Part shown: in pieces, positions 1-6,300 of the stretch
Layout: each line of letters opens with the position of its first letter
Position numbering within the stretch: position 1 is the first letter of the stretch
DNA from: Sulfurovum sp.
GTDB lineage: Bacteria; Campylobacterota; Campylobacteria; Campylobacterales; Sulfurovaceae
Length of the DNA stretch: 15,310 nucleotides
Direction: 5' to 3'
NCBI GenBank assembly: GCA_015493425.1
Contig: WGDG01000067.1
Coordinates: 1-15,310, forward strand
Notes under the pieces: model-generated
What the model was told of the DNA's origin: nothing
The model's input: only the letters and a program-made list of their open reading frames with translations
The model's database searches: none
Position numbers and translations under genes: made by a program

Positions 1-176
1 ACAAAGAGGCACTGGTGAAAGAGGAGGTGCTCAAAACCAAGCGGCGTATGCTGATGGAAGAGAGTCGGGCACTGCTGGAGATGTACCAGAGCGGTACTAT
101 CAGCATGGAAGTCTATAAGGCCGTCAAGCACGAATTCGACAGTCAGCTTTTCGAGCTTGAGAATCTGGGGGCATAA
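1..176 (+). CDS. C-terminal end of an upstream gene, possibly a Na+/H+ antiporter (partial)
   Basis: An open frame enters from the left edge (codons in phase with base 3) and ends at TAA 174-176, leaving about 57 residues. The tail is charged and helical: a Lys/Glu/Arg-rich segment, then a pattern of the type 'ALLEMYQSGTISMEVYKAV', then an acidic end. This spacing (Leu-rich helix, Gly-x-Ile-Ser turn, second helix, Glu-Leu-Glu end) reminds me of the cytoplasmic C-terminal tail of bacterial CPA1-type sodium/proton exchangers. That is recognition from memory on a short fragment, so the function is tentative. The open frame and its stop are clear. It ends 74 nt before pdhA. Confidence 0.5.
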   Translation, partial: KEALVKEEVLKTKRRMLMEESRALLEMYQSGTISMEVYKAVKHEFDSQLFELENLGA

Positions 177-210
177 GTATATGCAAACAGCAGTTAAACA
201 AAAAGAGGAG

Positions 211-216
211 TATACT
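211..216 (+). promoter_or_regulatory. Candidate -10 element for the pdh operon
   Basis: TATACT lies 35 nt upstream of the pdhA start in the only sizeable gap before the operon. There is no recognisable TTGACA-like -35 at 16-18 nt spacing. Weak or missing -35 boxes are common for sigma70 promoters in Campylobacterota. Weak evidence; the operon could also be read from the upstream gene. Confidence 0.25.
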
Positions 217-250
217 TTGAAAAGAACATCCCATATGAAAGGAGTTAATC

Positions 251-1222
251 ATGGATAAGCTTTTGGCAGAAACCCTTTACTATGAAATGGTACGGGGAAG
301 GGCATTTGAATATGCGGCAAAAGAGCACTACATGCAGGGAGATATTTCGGGCTTCCTGCATCTCGACATTGGACAGGAGGCACTGAGTGTGGGGGCCATG
401 AAAGCCTTTGCAAAAGGGGATGTGTTTTCCACTTACCGTGAACATATTATGGCTCTGGCACGCGGCATTACCCCCAAAGCAGTGATGGCGGAACTTTTTG
501 GCAAAGAAGCCGGTGTAAGCGAAGGAAAAGGCGGGTCGATGCACCTGTTTGATCCTTCACACTTTTTCTACGGCGGTGATGCCATTGTCGGTGGCCATCT
601 GCCCAATGCGGTAGGATGTGCCTATGCCCGTAAATTTCAGGGAGAAGAGCATGGTGTCATGGCTGTTTTCGGAGACGGTGCCACCAATGGCGGTGCCTTT
701 TTCGAGTCGCTCAACATTGCTGCTGCCCAAAAACTGCCGCTGCTCTTTTTATGCGAAAACAACGAATATGCCATCGGTACAAAGATCACCCGTGTAGCTC
801 CCTTTGAAAAACAGGCAAAGAAAGCTGAGCCCTACATGCCTGCCATCGAGGTGGACGGTATGGATGTGGTTGCTGTGTATGAAGCGGTCAGTGAAGCGCA
901 GCACTATCTTGAAAAGGGGCACGGCCCCATTTTTGTGGAGGCGATGACCTGCCGTTATGAAGGTCACTCCATGAGTGATCCCAACAGTTACCGTAGCACT
1001 CAGGAGATGGCGCTGTGCAAGGCACGTGACCCCATCGAGCGGATGAAAAAGGTATTGCAGGAGCAGTATGGCATGGATGCCGGCGCTATTGAATTGTTGG
1101 AGACAAAAGCACAAAACGAGATTGACGAAGCTGTCAGCTTTGCAGCAGAAGCGGAAGAACCTGCACCCGAAGCACTGATGGCGCACGTGTTTACAGAAGG
1201 AGGAACCCATGCTCTATCGTGA
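251..1222 (+). CDS. pdhA: Pyruvate dehydrogenase E1 component, alpha subunit
   Basis: Thiamine-diphosphate-dependent E1 alpha subunit. With E1 beta it decarboxylates pyruvate and reductively acetylates the lipoyl group of E2 in the cytoplasm. The ThDP/Mg site is visible as GDG at residues 141-143 and the NN pair at 170-171. The phosphate-contacting YREH is at 62-65, and the GHSMSDP loop at 238-244 is the form typical of pyruvate-specific E1 alpha. At 323 residues it is a normal length for the heterotetrameric (alpha2 beta2) class, unlike the ~890-residue single-chain AceE. The start is supported by AAAGGAG ending 6 nt before ATG 251. The 3' end overlaps pdhB by 14 nt, which implies translational coupling. 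A branched-chain or acetoin E1 alpha is the alternative; the GHSMSDP-NSYR segment favours pyruvate. Confidence 0.93.
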   Translation: MDKLLAETLYYEMVRGRAFEYAAKEHYMQGDISGFLHLDIGQEALSVGAMKAFAKGDVFSTYREHIMALARGITPKAVMAELFGKEAGVSEGKGGSMHLFDPSHFFYGGDAIVGGHLPNAVGCAYARKFQGEEHGVMAVFGDGATNGGAFFESLNIAAAQKLPLLFLCENNEYAIGTKITRVAPFEKQAKKAEPYMPAIEVDGMDVVAVYEAVSEAQHYLEKGHGPIFVEAMTCRYEGHSMSDPNSYRSTQEMALCKARDPIERMKKVLQEQYGMDAGAIELLETKAQNEIDEAVSFAAEAEEPAPEALMAHVFTEGGTHALS

Positions 1223-2186
1223 AGCATTGAACAAAGCTTTGGATGAAACCATGGCAGTAGATGATACCATTGTGGTACTCGGAGAAGATGTAGGACGCTA
1301 TGGCGGCAGTTACCGTGTTACGGAAGGGCTTTATGCCAAGTATGGTGAAAAACGCCTTATTGACACGCCCATTGCCGAACTTTCCATTGTAGGTAACGCA
1401 GTTGGTATGGCAATCGGCGGTCTGCGTCCGGTGGCAGAGATCATGACAGCCAACTTCGCACTGCTGGCGTTTGACCAGATCATCAACCATATGTCCAAAT
1501 ACCACTACATGAGTGCGGGCAAGATCACGCTGCCGATGGTGGTGCGCTTTCCGCAGGGGGTAAGCAAACAGCTTGCTGCCCAGCACAGTGAAAGCTACGA
1601 GCAGATGCTCTCGGCCGTTCCGGGTCTGAAAGTGCTTGCCGCAAGCGATGTCAACTATGCCTATCATGCGCTCAAACATGCTGTGATGAGTGATGATCCT
1701 TTTGTATTCATAGAACATGAACTCCTCTACAACAAAAAGGGCGAAGTCGATCTTAAAACACCTCTCGATCCTTTCAAAGCCCGTATTGTTAAAGAAGGGA
1801 GTGATGTGACCATTGTCAGCTATCTCAAGATGGTTGACGATGTCATGGCTGCTGTACCGAAGATTGAAGAGGCACTGGGCTGCAGCTGTGAAGTGGTCGA
1901 CCTTTGTTCACTCAACCCTGTCGATTATGACACGCTTAAAGCGAGTATCGAGAAGACATCCCGCCTTGTGATGGTCGAAGAGGAGCACAAAACCGGCGGC
2001 TACGGTGCGCAGATTGTCAGTTGGGCAGCAGAAAAGATGTTTTACACACTCGATGCCGCACCGCTGCGCATTGCCGGTGCGGATGTACCCATCCCTTACA
2101 ACCGAACGCTTGAACTGCTGAGCATTCCGACACCGGATTCAATTGCCGAACAGATAATCGACTGGGGGAGAAGAAACGATGTATGA
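1209..2186 (+). CDS. pdhB: Pyruvate dehydrogenase E1 component, beta subunit
   Basis: Partner of the preceding E1 alpha; it completes the ThDP active site and docks to E2. Family signatures are present in order: LGEDVGRYGGSY (24-35), DTPIAELSIVG with the conserved Glu 57, GLRPVAEIM (71-79), FDQIINHMSK (88-97), and the AQHSES segment around His 126-Ser 127 that faces the active site. The length of 325 residues is usual. GAAGGAGG just upstream of ATG 1209 lies inside the end of pdhA, and the frames overlap by 14 nt. The 3' end overlaps the E2 gene by 8 nt. No missing key residue was noticed. Confidence 0.93.
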   Translation: MLYREALNKALDETMAVDDTIVVLGEDVGRYGGSYRVTEGLYAKYGEKRLIDTPIAELSIVGNAVGMAIGGLRPVAEIMTANFALLAFDQIINHMSKYHYMSAGKITLPMVVRFPQGVSKQLAAQHSESYEQMLSAVPGLKVLAASDVNYAYHALKHAVMSDDPFVFIEHELLYNKKGEVDLKTPLDPFKARIVKEGSDVTIVSYLKMVDDVMAAVPKIEEALGCSCEVVDLCSLNPVDYDTLKASIEKTSRLVMVEEEHKTGGYGAQIVSWAAEKMFYTLDAAPLRIAGADVPIPYNRTLELLSIPTPDSIAEQIIDWGRRNDV

Positions 2187-3522
2187 GATCGTCATGCCCC
2201 AACTCTCTGACTCGATGGAGGAGGGAAAACTGGTCAGCTGGAAGGTAAAACCCGGTGACAGCGTCAAAACCGGTGATGTCATTGCCGAAGTGGAAAGTGA
2301 CAAAGCCATCATGGAGGTGCAAACCTTCAAAAACGGTACCGTCAAAGAGCTGCTTGTCAAAGAAGGAGAGGAAGCTCCTGTTGGGACGGTGATTGCAAGA
2401 ATAGATGTTGGTAGTAAGCAACTAGCAACGAGCAGTGAGAAACCGAGAGGGAACGAGCAACGAGTAGTTAGTAGTGAGCAACCGAATAAAAATGAGGAAT
2501 TAGGAATGAGTAATGAGGAACCGAATGGGGAGTCCTCTTCGTCATCCTCCGGCTTGACCGGAGGATCTTCCCGTGAATCAGAGAAAAGTGTCAAGACTCC
2601 TGATCAGGTCAGGAGTGACAACAAGACCCATCATCAATCCTCCATCATCCATCCGCCATCCGCTCAAGGCGTTTCGCCGAAAGCGCGTGCCAAAGCGGCG
2701 GCGTACGGCATAGATATAGATACACTGATGGAGCACCGTCCGCAGCAGACACTGCATGCGGAAGATGTCGATGCCTACCTGAATGAGCATTACTTTACGC
2801 CAAAAGCATTGAAGCTGATGAAAATGTACCACATCGATCCTTCGGCATTTACATTGGATCACAAAATAGACACACAAGAGGTGCGTACCTATATTGATAC
2901 CAATGAAATTCCGCTTCCCAAACCGATGACACCAATGCAAAAAGCGGTCATTGCCAACGTTACCGCTTCTGCAGCCAAGCCTGTGTACCGTGTTTATGAG
3001 CATTTGGATGCTACAGAGCTTCTTGAACATGAAGCGAAATACAGCATGACAGTATTGCTGGTAAAGCTCTTTGCACAAACGATGATGCAGTTTGAACATT
3101 TTCGCGCACAGCTGCATGAAGATGCAATGCAAATCTTTCCCAATGCTTCCATCGCAGTGGCGGTGGCGGATGAGGAGAGTCTTTATATGCCGGTGATTAA
3201 AGATGCCAACAGACTGACACTGCATGAGATAGCACAGCAGCTTCTTGCATTCAAAACGAAGCTGAAATCAAAGAGCTTCACGGCAGATGATTTCAAAGGC
3301 TCCACCTTTGGTATCTCCAATCTTGGGATGTTCGGTATCGAGCGTTTCGATGCAATGATAAACAAGAATGATGCCGCTATTGCTGCCATCGGTGCAACGG
3401 TGGATAACCGTCTTTCTGTTACCTTTACGGTAGACCATAGACTCATCAACGGCTATGAGGCAGCAGAGTTTGTGCAGGCGCTTAAAGCGGCAGCCAAAGA
3501 TCCGAAAAACTTCAAGGAGTAA
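2179..3522 (+). CDS. pdhC: Dihydrolipoamide acetyltransferase (pyruvate dehydrogenase E2)
   Basis: Core of the PDH complex: transfers the acetyl group from the E1-charged lipoyl arm to CoA. Residues 1-76 are one lipoyl domain with the lipoylation Lys 42 in ESDKAIMEV. Residues 77-164 are a Ser/Glu/Asn-rich linker unlike the usual Ala/Pro linker; its DNA looks repeat-derived (see the repeat entries). Residues 165-201 and 206-239 both resemble the peripheral-subunit-binding domain (SPKARAKAAAYGID... and TPKALKLMKMYHID...). The acyltransferase domain runs from about 250 to 447, with STFGISNLGMFG and the catalytic DHRLING (His 420). Asn 424 stands where many E2s have Asp; Azotobacter vinelandii E2p is known to use Asn here, so activity is expected. 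A GGGGGAG stretch precedes the start, which overlaps pdhB by 8 nt. The stop is 3 nt before lpd. Length 447. Confidence 0.93.
   Translation: MYEIVMPQLSDSMEEGKLVSWKVKPGDSVKTGDVIAEVESDKAIMEVQTFKNGTVKELLVKEGEEAPVGTVIARIDVGSKQLATSSEKPRGNEQRVVSSEQPNKNEELGMSNEEPNGESSSSSSGLTGGSSRESEKSVKTPDQVRSDNKTHHQSSIIHPPSAQGVSPKARAKAAAYGIDIDTLMEHRPQQTLHAEDVDAYLNEHYFTPKALKLMKMYHIDPSAFTLDHKIDTQEVRTYIDTNEIPLPKPMTPMQKAVIANVTASAAKPVYRVYEHLDATELLEHEAKYSMTVLLVKLFAQTMMQFEHFRAQLHEDAMQIFPNASIAVAVADEESLYMPVIKDANRLTLHEIAQQLLAFKTKLKSKSFTADDFKGSTFGISNLGMFGIERFDAMINKNDAAIAAIGATVDNRLSVTFTVDHRLINGYEAAEFVQALKAAAKDPKNFKE
2431..2547 (+). repeat. Three degenerate 39-nt direct repeats in the E2 linker
   Basis: Three copies begin at 2431, 2470 and 2509 with an exact period of 39 nt (13 codons). 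They encode SSEKPRGNEQ, SSEQPNKNEE and SNEEPNGESS, each starting with Ser-(Ser/Asn)-Glu-x-Pro. Copies 2 and 3 match at 16 of their first 18 bases. Copy 3 decays after about 24 nt, where the hairpin-bearing unit begins. The phase keeps the E2 frame open. Confidence 0.7.
2541..2619. repeat. Palindromic-element-like unit with two hairpins inside the E2 gene
   Basis: Hairpin 1 has perfect 9-bp arms ATCCTCCGG (2544-2552) and CCGGAGGAT (2558-2566) around a 5-nt loop. Hairpin 2 has perfect 8-bp arms ACTCCTGA (2596-2603) and TCAGGAGT (2609-2616), also with a 5-nt loop. The unit starts GTCATCCTCC and ends AGGAGTGAC, so its ends are roughly inverted. The opposite strand translates to ...VVTPDLIRS... 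and ...DPPVKPEDDE..., strings I know from spurious translations of dispersed palindromic intergenic repeats in many bacteria. That resemblance is from memory; the hairpins are direct observation. Confidence 0.65.
2629..2661 (+). repeat. CATC/ATCC low-complexity stretch in the E2 linker
   Basis: This stretch is built almost only from ATC, ATCC and CATC units (four ATCC at 2637, 2647, 2651 and 2658). It encodes HHQSSIIHPPS just before the first subunit-binding domain. It differs sharply in composition from the coding DNA on either side and abuts the palindromic unit. Confidence 0.5.
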
Positions 3523-3525
3523 GGA

Positions 3526-4842
3526 ATGTATGACATTATCTATATCGGCGGCGGACTTAACTATGCCGGTGCCGTTGTTGCGGCGAAAAACGGCAAAAAG
3601 GTGGCATTGATCGAGAATGACCTGAATCAGCTTGGCGGTGTCTGCCTCCATAAAGGGTGCATTCCCTCCAAAATGTTCCTTCACCATGCCAATACCGTGT
3701 TTGAGAGCCGCAATGATGTTTTTGACTCACCGTTGAAGCTCAATATGCAGACGCTTTTCGACAAGAAAGACAAACTACTCAAGAATGTTACAAAAGTGGT
3801 GCAAAAGCAGTGTGAAGGGATCGACCTTATTGAAGGCAAAGGTGTGGTTGTTTCTCCTCATACGGTGAAAGTAGGGGAGAATACGTACGAAGCGGAGTAT
3901 ATCGTCATGGGTACGGGTTCTTCACCATTCATTCCTGAGGGCATTGAGTATGATGGAAAAACGGTCATCACCAGCAATGATGTGCTCAACCTCACAAAGC
4001 TACCCGAAAAGATAGCTGTGTACGGTACCGGTGCTATCGGGCTTGAAATGGCAAGTTTTTTTGCCGCTGCAGGCAGTGAAGTCACCCTGATCGGACGGCA
4101 TGATGTACTGCTTAAAGGGGCATACCCGGAGATGGACAATGCCCTCAAAGGCGTATTGCAGAAACTGGGCGTAACCCTGATGACTCCCCAGAGCATCAAA
4201 AGTGCCAAACCGACCAAACGCGGGGTACATACCCTCTTTGAGGACGGCAGTGAGAAATACTTTGAAATGCTGTTGGTAGCGACCGGACGCCGACCCAACA
4301 CCGATGTCGTTGCCTGTGAGGAGATTGCCGTTGGCAAGGGAATAGAGACAGATATCTGGTTTGAAACGACACTGCCAAAGCATTATGCGGTAGGTGACTG
4401 TAACGGCAAACTGCAGCTTGCACACGCAGCACGTGCCGAAGCGCTCAACGTTACCGAACAGATTCTCGGACAGAGCCCGCGTGCACTCAACCTTGAGCAT
4501 GTGGTAAAGTTCATTCATACTCTGCCTATGAGCTATGCCTATGTGGGCAAACGCAAAAGTGACCTGGAAAAAGCGGGCATTGCCTACCGTGAAAAGCGTG
4601 TACCGCTCAACCAGTTCACCTACTCGGTCTATAACCATGCATCCAAAGGGATGATGGTCAGTTACGTTGACAGCGAAGGATTCATTATGGGCGGTGAGAT
4701 TCTTGCCCCCAATGCCGAAGAACTCATTGCCGCTGTGGGGATGGCACTGGCCGGAGAGATGGACGCGGCACAGGCAAAACGGGTCATCTTCGCCCATCCC
4801 ACCTTCAGCGAAGCACTGGAGCGTACGTTCTATCGGCTATGA
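3526..4842 (+). CDS. lpd: Dihydrolipoamide dehydrogenase (E3)
   Basis: FAD flavoprotein that re-oxidises the dihydrolipoyl arm of E2 and passes electrons to NAD+. Visible parts in order: N-terminal FAD Rossmann segment IGGGLNYAG (7-15); redox disulfide Cys 40/Cys 45 in GGVCLHKGCIPSK; NAD-binding YGTGAIGLEMASFF; ATGRRPNTD; second FAD contact YAVGDCNGKLQLAHAA; and the C-terminal His 424-Glu 429 pair in HPTFSE that forms the active site across the dimer. At 438 residues it is some 30 short of typical Lpd but lacks no catalytic element. One oddity is that the last Gly of the first GxGxxG appears as Tyr 13. AAGGAG at 3514-3519 overlaps the E2 stop codon. Its stop overlaps the lipB start as ATGA. 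Confidence 0.92.
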   Translation: MYDIIYIGGGLNYAGAVVAAKNGKKVALIENDLNQLGGVCLHKGCIPSKMFLHHANTVFESRNDVFDSPLKLNMQTLFDKKDKLLKNVTKVVQKQCEGIDLIEGKGVVVSPHTVKVGENTYEAEYIVMGTGSSPFIPEGIEYDGKTVITSNDVLNLTKLPEKIAVYGTGAIGLEMASFFAAAGSEVTLIGRHDVLLKGAYPEMDNALKGVLQKLGVTLMTPQSIKSAKPTKRGVHTLFEDGSEKYFEMLLVATGRRPNTDVVACEEIAVGKGIETDIWFETTLPKHYAVGDCNGKLQLAHAARAEALNVTEQILGQSPRALNLEHVVKFIHTLPMSYAYVGKRKSDLEKAGIAYREKRVPLNQFTYSVYNHASKGMMVSYVDSEGFIMGGEILAPNAEELIAAVGMALAGEMDAAQAKRVIFAHPTFSEALERTFYRL

Positions 4843-5426
4843 TTGTACATGAGTGGGGAGAGGTGCCGTATGGCGAAGCAATGGCACAGATGCGAAGGGT
4901 ACACCGGCAGGCTGTAGAGGGTGGGAAGAACCATCTGATCTTCTGTTCCCACCCGGAACTTTTTACTGTCGGTACCGATGACAACGGCAGATGGGATGTA
5001 CCTGTTGTACGAAGTGACCGCGGCGGTGCCATTACCTGCCACTCACCCGGACAGCTGGTTACGTACTTCTGTTTTCAGGCAAAGATGCCTGCACGTTTCT
5101 ACGCCAAAGTACTGGAAGTCTACAGCCTCTTCTTTGAAGAGACACTTCCTGATATCATTTACAATAAAGAGAAGCCGGGATTCTACATAGAGAATCGAAA
5201 AATAGCCTCTTTGGGCTTTCGCTACAGTAGCGGTGTCTCTCTACATGGTGTTTCTCTCAATGTCGATGTCGACCTGACACTGCACAACCAAGTCAACCCC
5301 TGTGGTCTGGAGGGGATACATGCCACATCACTGGCAGCAGAGGGTGTTGACCTCTCTTTGGCAAGTGTAAAAAGTGCATTACAAACGCAGATTTCGGAGG
5401 TATTCAGTGATCCCGTACAAGCCTAA
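4839..5426 (+). CDS. lipB: Octanoyl-[acyl carrier protein]:protein octanoyltransferase
   Basis: Moves the octanoyl group from octanoyl-ACP to the lipoyl-domain lysine, the first step of de novo lipoylation. Family motifs: RGGAITCHSPGQLVTY (61-76; usually RGG-x-x-T-x-H-GPGQ), RKIASLGFR with the catalytic Lys 121, and NPCGLEGI with the catalytic Cys 155. Length 195, slightly shorter than the E. coli enzyme. The start overlaps the lpd stop by 4 nt (ATGA), so translation is probably coupled. Placement with the PDH genes and lipA suggests a dedicated supply of lipoylated E2. Confidence 0.92.
   Translation: MIVHEWGEVPYGEAMAQMRRVHRQAVEGGKNHLIFCSHPELFTVGTDDNGRWDVPVVRSDRGGAITCHSPGQLVTYFCFQAKMPARFYAKVLEVYSLFFEETLPDIIYNKEKPGFYIENRKIASLGFRYSSGVSLHGVSLNVDVDLTLHNQVNPCGLEGIHATSLAAEGVDLSLASVKSALQTQISEVFSDPVQA
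5396..5400 (+). promoter_or_regulatory. Ribosome binding site that fixes the lipA start
   Basis: GGAGG lies 6 nt before GTG 5407, an ideal spacing, inside the end of lipB. The earlier in-frame ATG at 5374 has no such site and would add 11 residues. The GTG start is therefore preferred. Confidence 0.7.
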
Positions 5427-6249
5427 GGTTAAAGCGCCTGACCCCGAACTTATTTCATATACAGCACAGATACTTCGAAACAATGCCATTACAACAGTTT
5501 GCGAGGAGAGTGCCTGCCCCAACCGTACCGAATGCTATGCTGCACGAACAGCGACGTTTATGATTCTGGGCGACACCTGTACCCGCGCCTGCCGATTTTG
5601 CAATGTCAAAACGGGAAGAGGGGTACCGCCTGACCCCGAAGAGCCGCAGCGCATTGTCAATGCTGTCAGGGAACTGGGGCTGTCGTATGTGGTCATTACA
5701 TCTGTAGACAGAGATGACCTGAACGATCATGGTGTGGGGCAGTTTGTTGCCGTCACCCGAGCACTCAAAGCGGCTTTGCCGAATGTGAAGGTAGAACTTC
5801 TCACCCCGGACTTCAAAGGCAAAAAGAGCCTTCTTGAGCGCATTGTAGCATGTGGTGCAGACAAGCTGGCACACAATGAAGAGACCATACGCAGACTCTC
5901 ACCACAGATTCGTCCGCAAAGTGATTACGACCGTTCTCTTGATGTTCTGCGCTACTATGCAGCATACTTCCGTCACGGTAGAGTGAAGTCCTCCCTGATG
6001 GTGGGACTGGGAGAGCAGGAAGCAGAGCTTGAAGCAACACTGCATGAGCTTTTTGATGCAGGTGTGCGGGAGCTTACCATCGGGCAATATCTGCAGCCGA
6101 CGGTGAACCATGTGCCGGTTGTAAAGTACTTTAGACCGGAATTTTTTGATAAAATAGCACAAAAGGCATACACAATAGGTTTTGAAGCGGTTGCTTCAGG
6201 CCCGCTGGTACGCAGTTCGTATCATGCGGAGCAGTTAGGAAAACAATGA
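5407..6249 (+). CDS. lipA: Lipoyl synthase
   Basis: Radical-SAM enzyme that inserts two sulfurs into the protein-bound octanoyl chain made by LipB. With GTG 5407 as start the protein is 280 residues. The auxiliary, sacrificial [4Fe-4S] cluster motif C-x4-C-x5-C is at Cys 32, 37 and 43. The radical-SAM motif C-x3-C-x2-C is at Cys 58, 62 and 65. The C-terminal RSSY motif, which supplies the serine ligand of the auxiliary cluster, is at 269-272. All diagnostic residues are present. The gene overlaps lipB by 20 nt and closes the PDH/lipoylation operon; pfkA starts 51 nt later. A longer form from ATG 5374 is possible but less supported by ribosome-binding signals. Confidence 0.93.
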   Translation: MIPYKPKVKAPDPELISYTAQILRNNAITTVCEESACPNRTECYAARTATFMILGDTCTRACRFCNVKTGRGVPPDPEEPQRIVNAVRELGLSYVVITSVDRDDLNDHGVGQFVAVTRALKAALPNVKVELLTPDFKGKKSLLERIVACGADKLAHNEETIRRLSPQIRPQSDYDRSLDVLRYYAAYFRHGRVKSSLMVGLGEQEAELEATLHELFDAGVRELTIGQYLQPTVNHVPVVKYFRPEFFDKIAQKAYTIGFEAVASGPLVRSSYHAEQLGKQ

Positions 6250-6300
6250 TGCATAAGCATGATGTGTCATCATATAAATCAATAGTAAAAAAGGTATCCA

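Noticed and set aside
2139..2594. 151-aa open frame on the minus strand across the E2 linker
   Set aside because: It is antisense to a clear E2 gene. Its TPDLIRS/PVKPEDDE-type peptide strings are typical of translated palindromic repeats, not of a real protein. Kept only as support for the repeat call.
3430..3455. Inactive E2 because of Asn instead of Asp in the H-x3-D-G motif
   Set aside because: Azotobacter vinelandii E2p is known to use Asn at this position, and His 420 is present, so loss of activity is not implied.
6249..6273. Possible terminator hairpin after lipA (ATGATG-TGT-CATCAT)
   Set aside because: Short AT-rich arms and no following T-tract. It is too weak to call, so pfkA may be co-transcribed.
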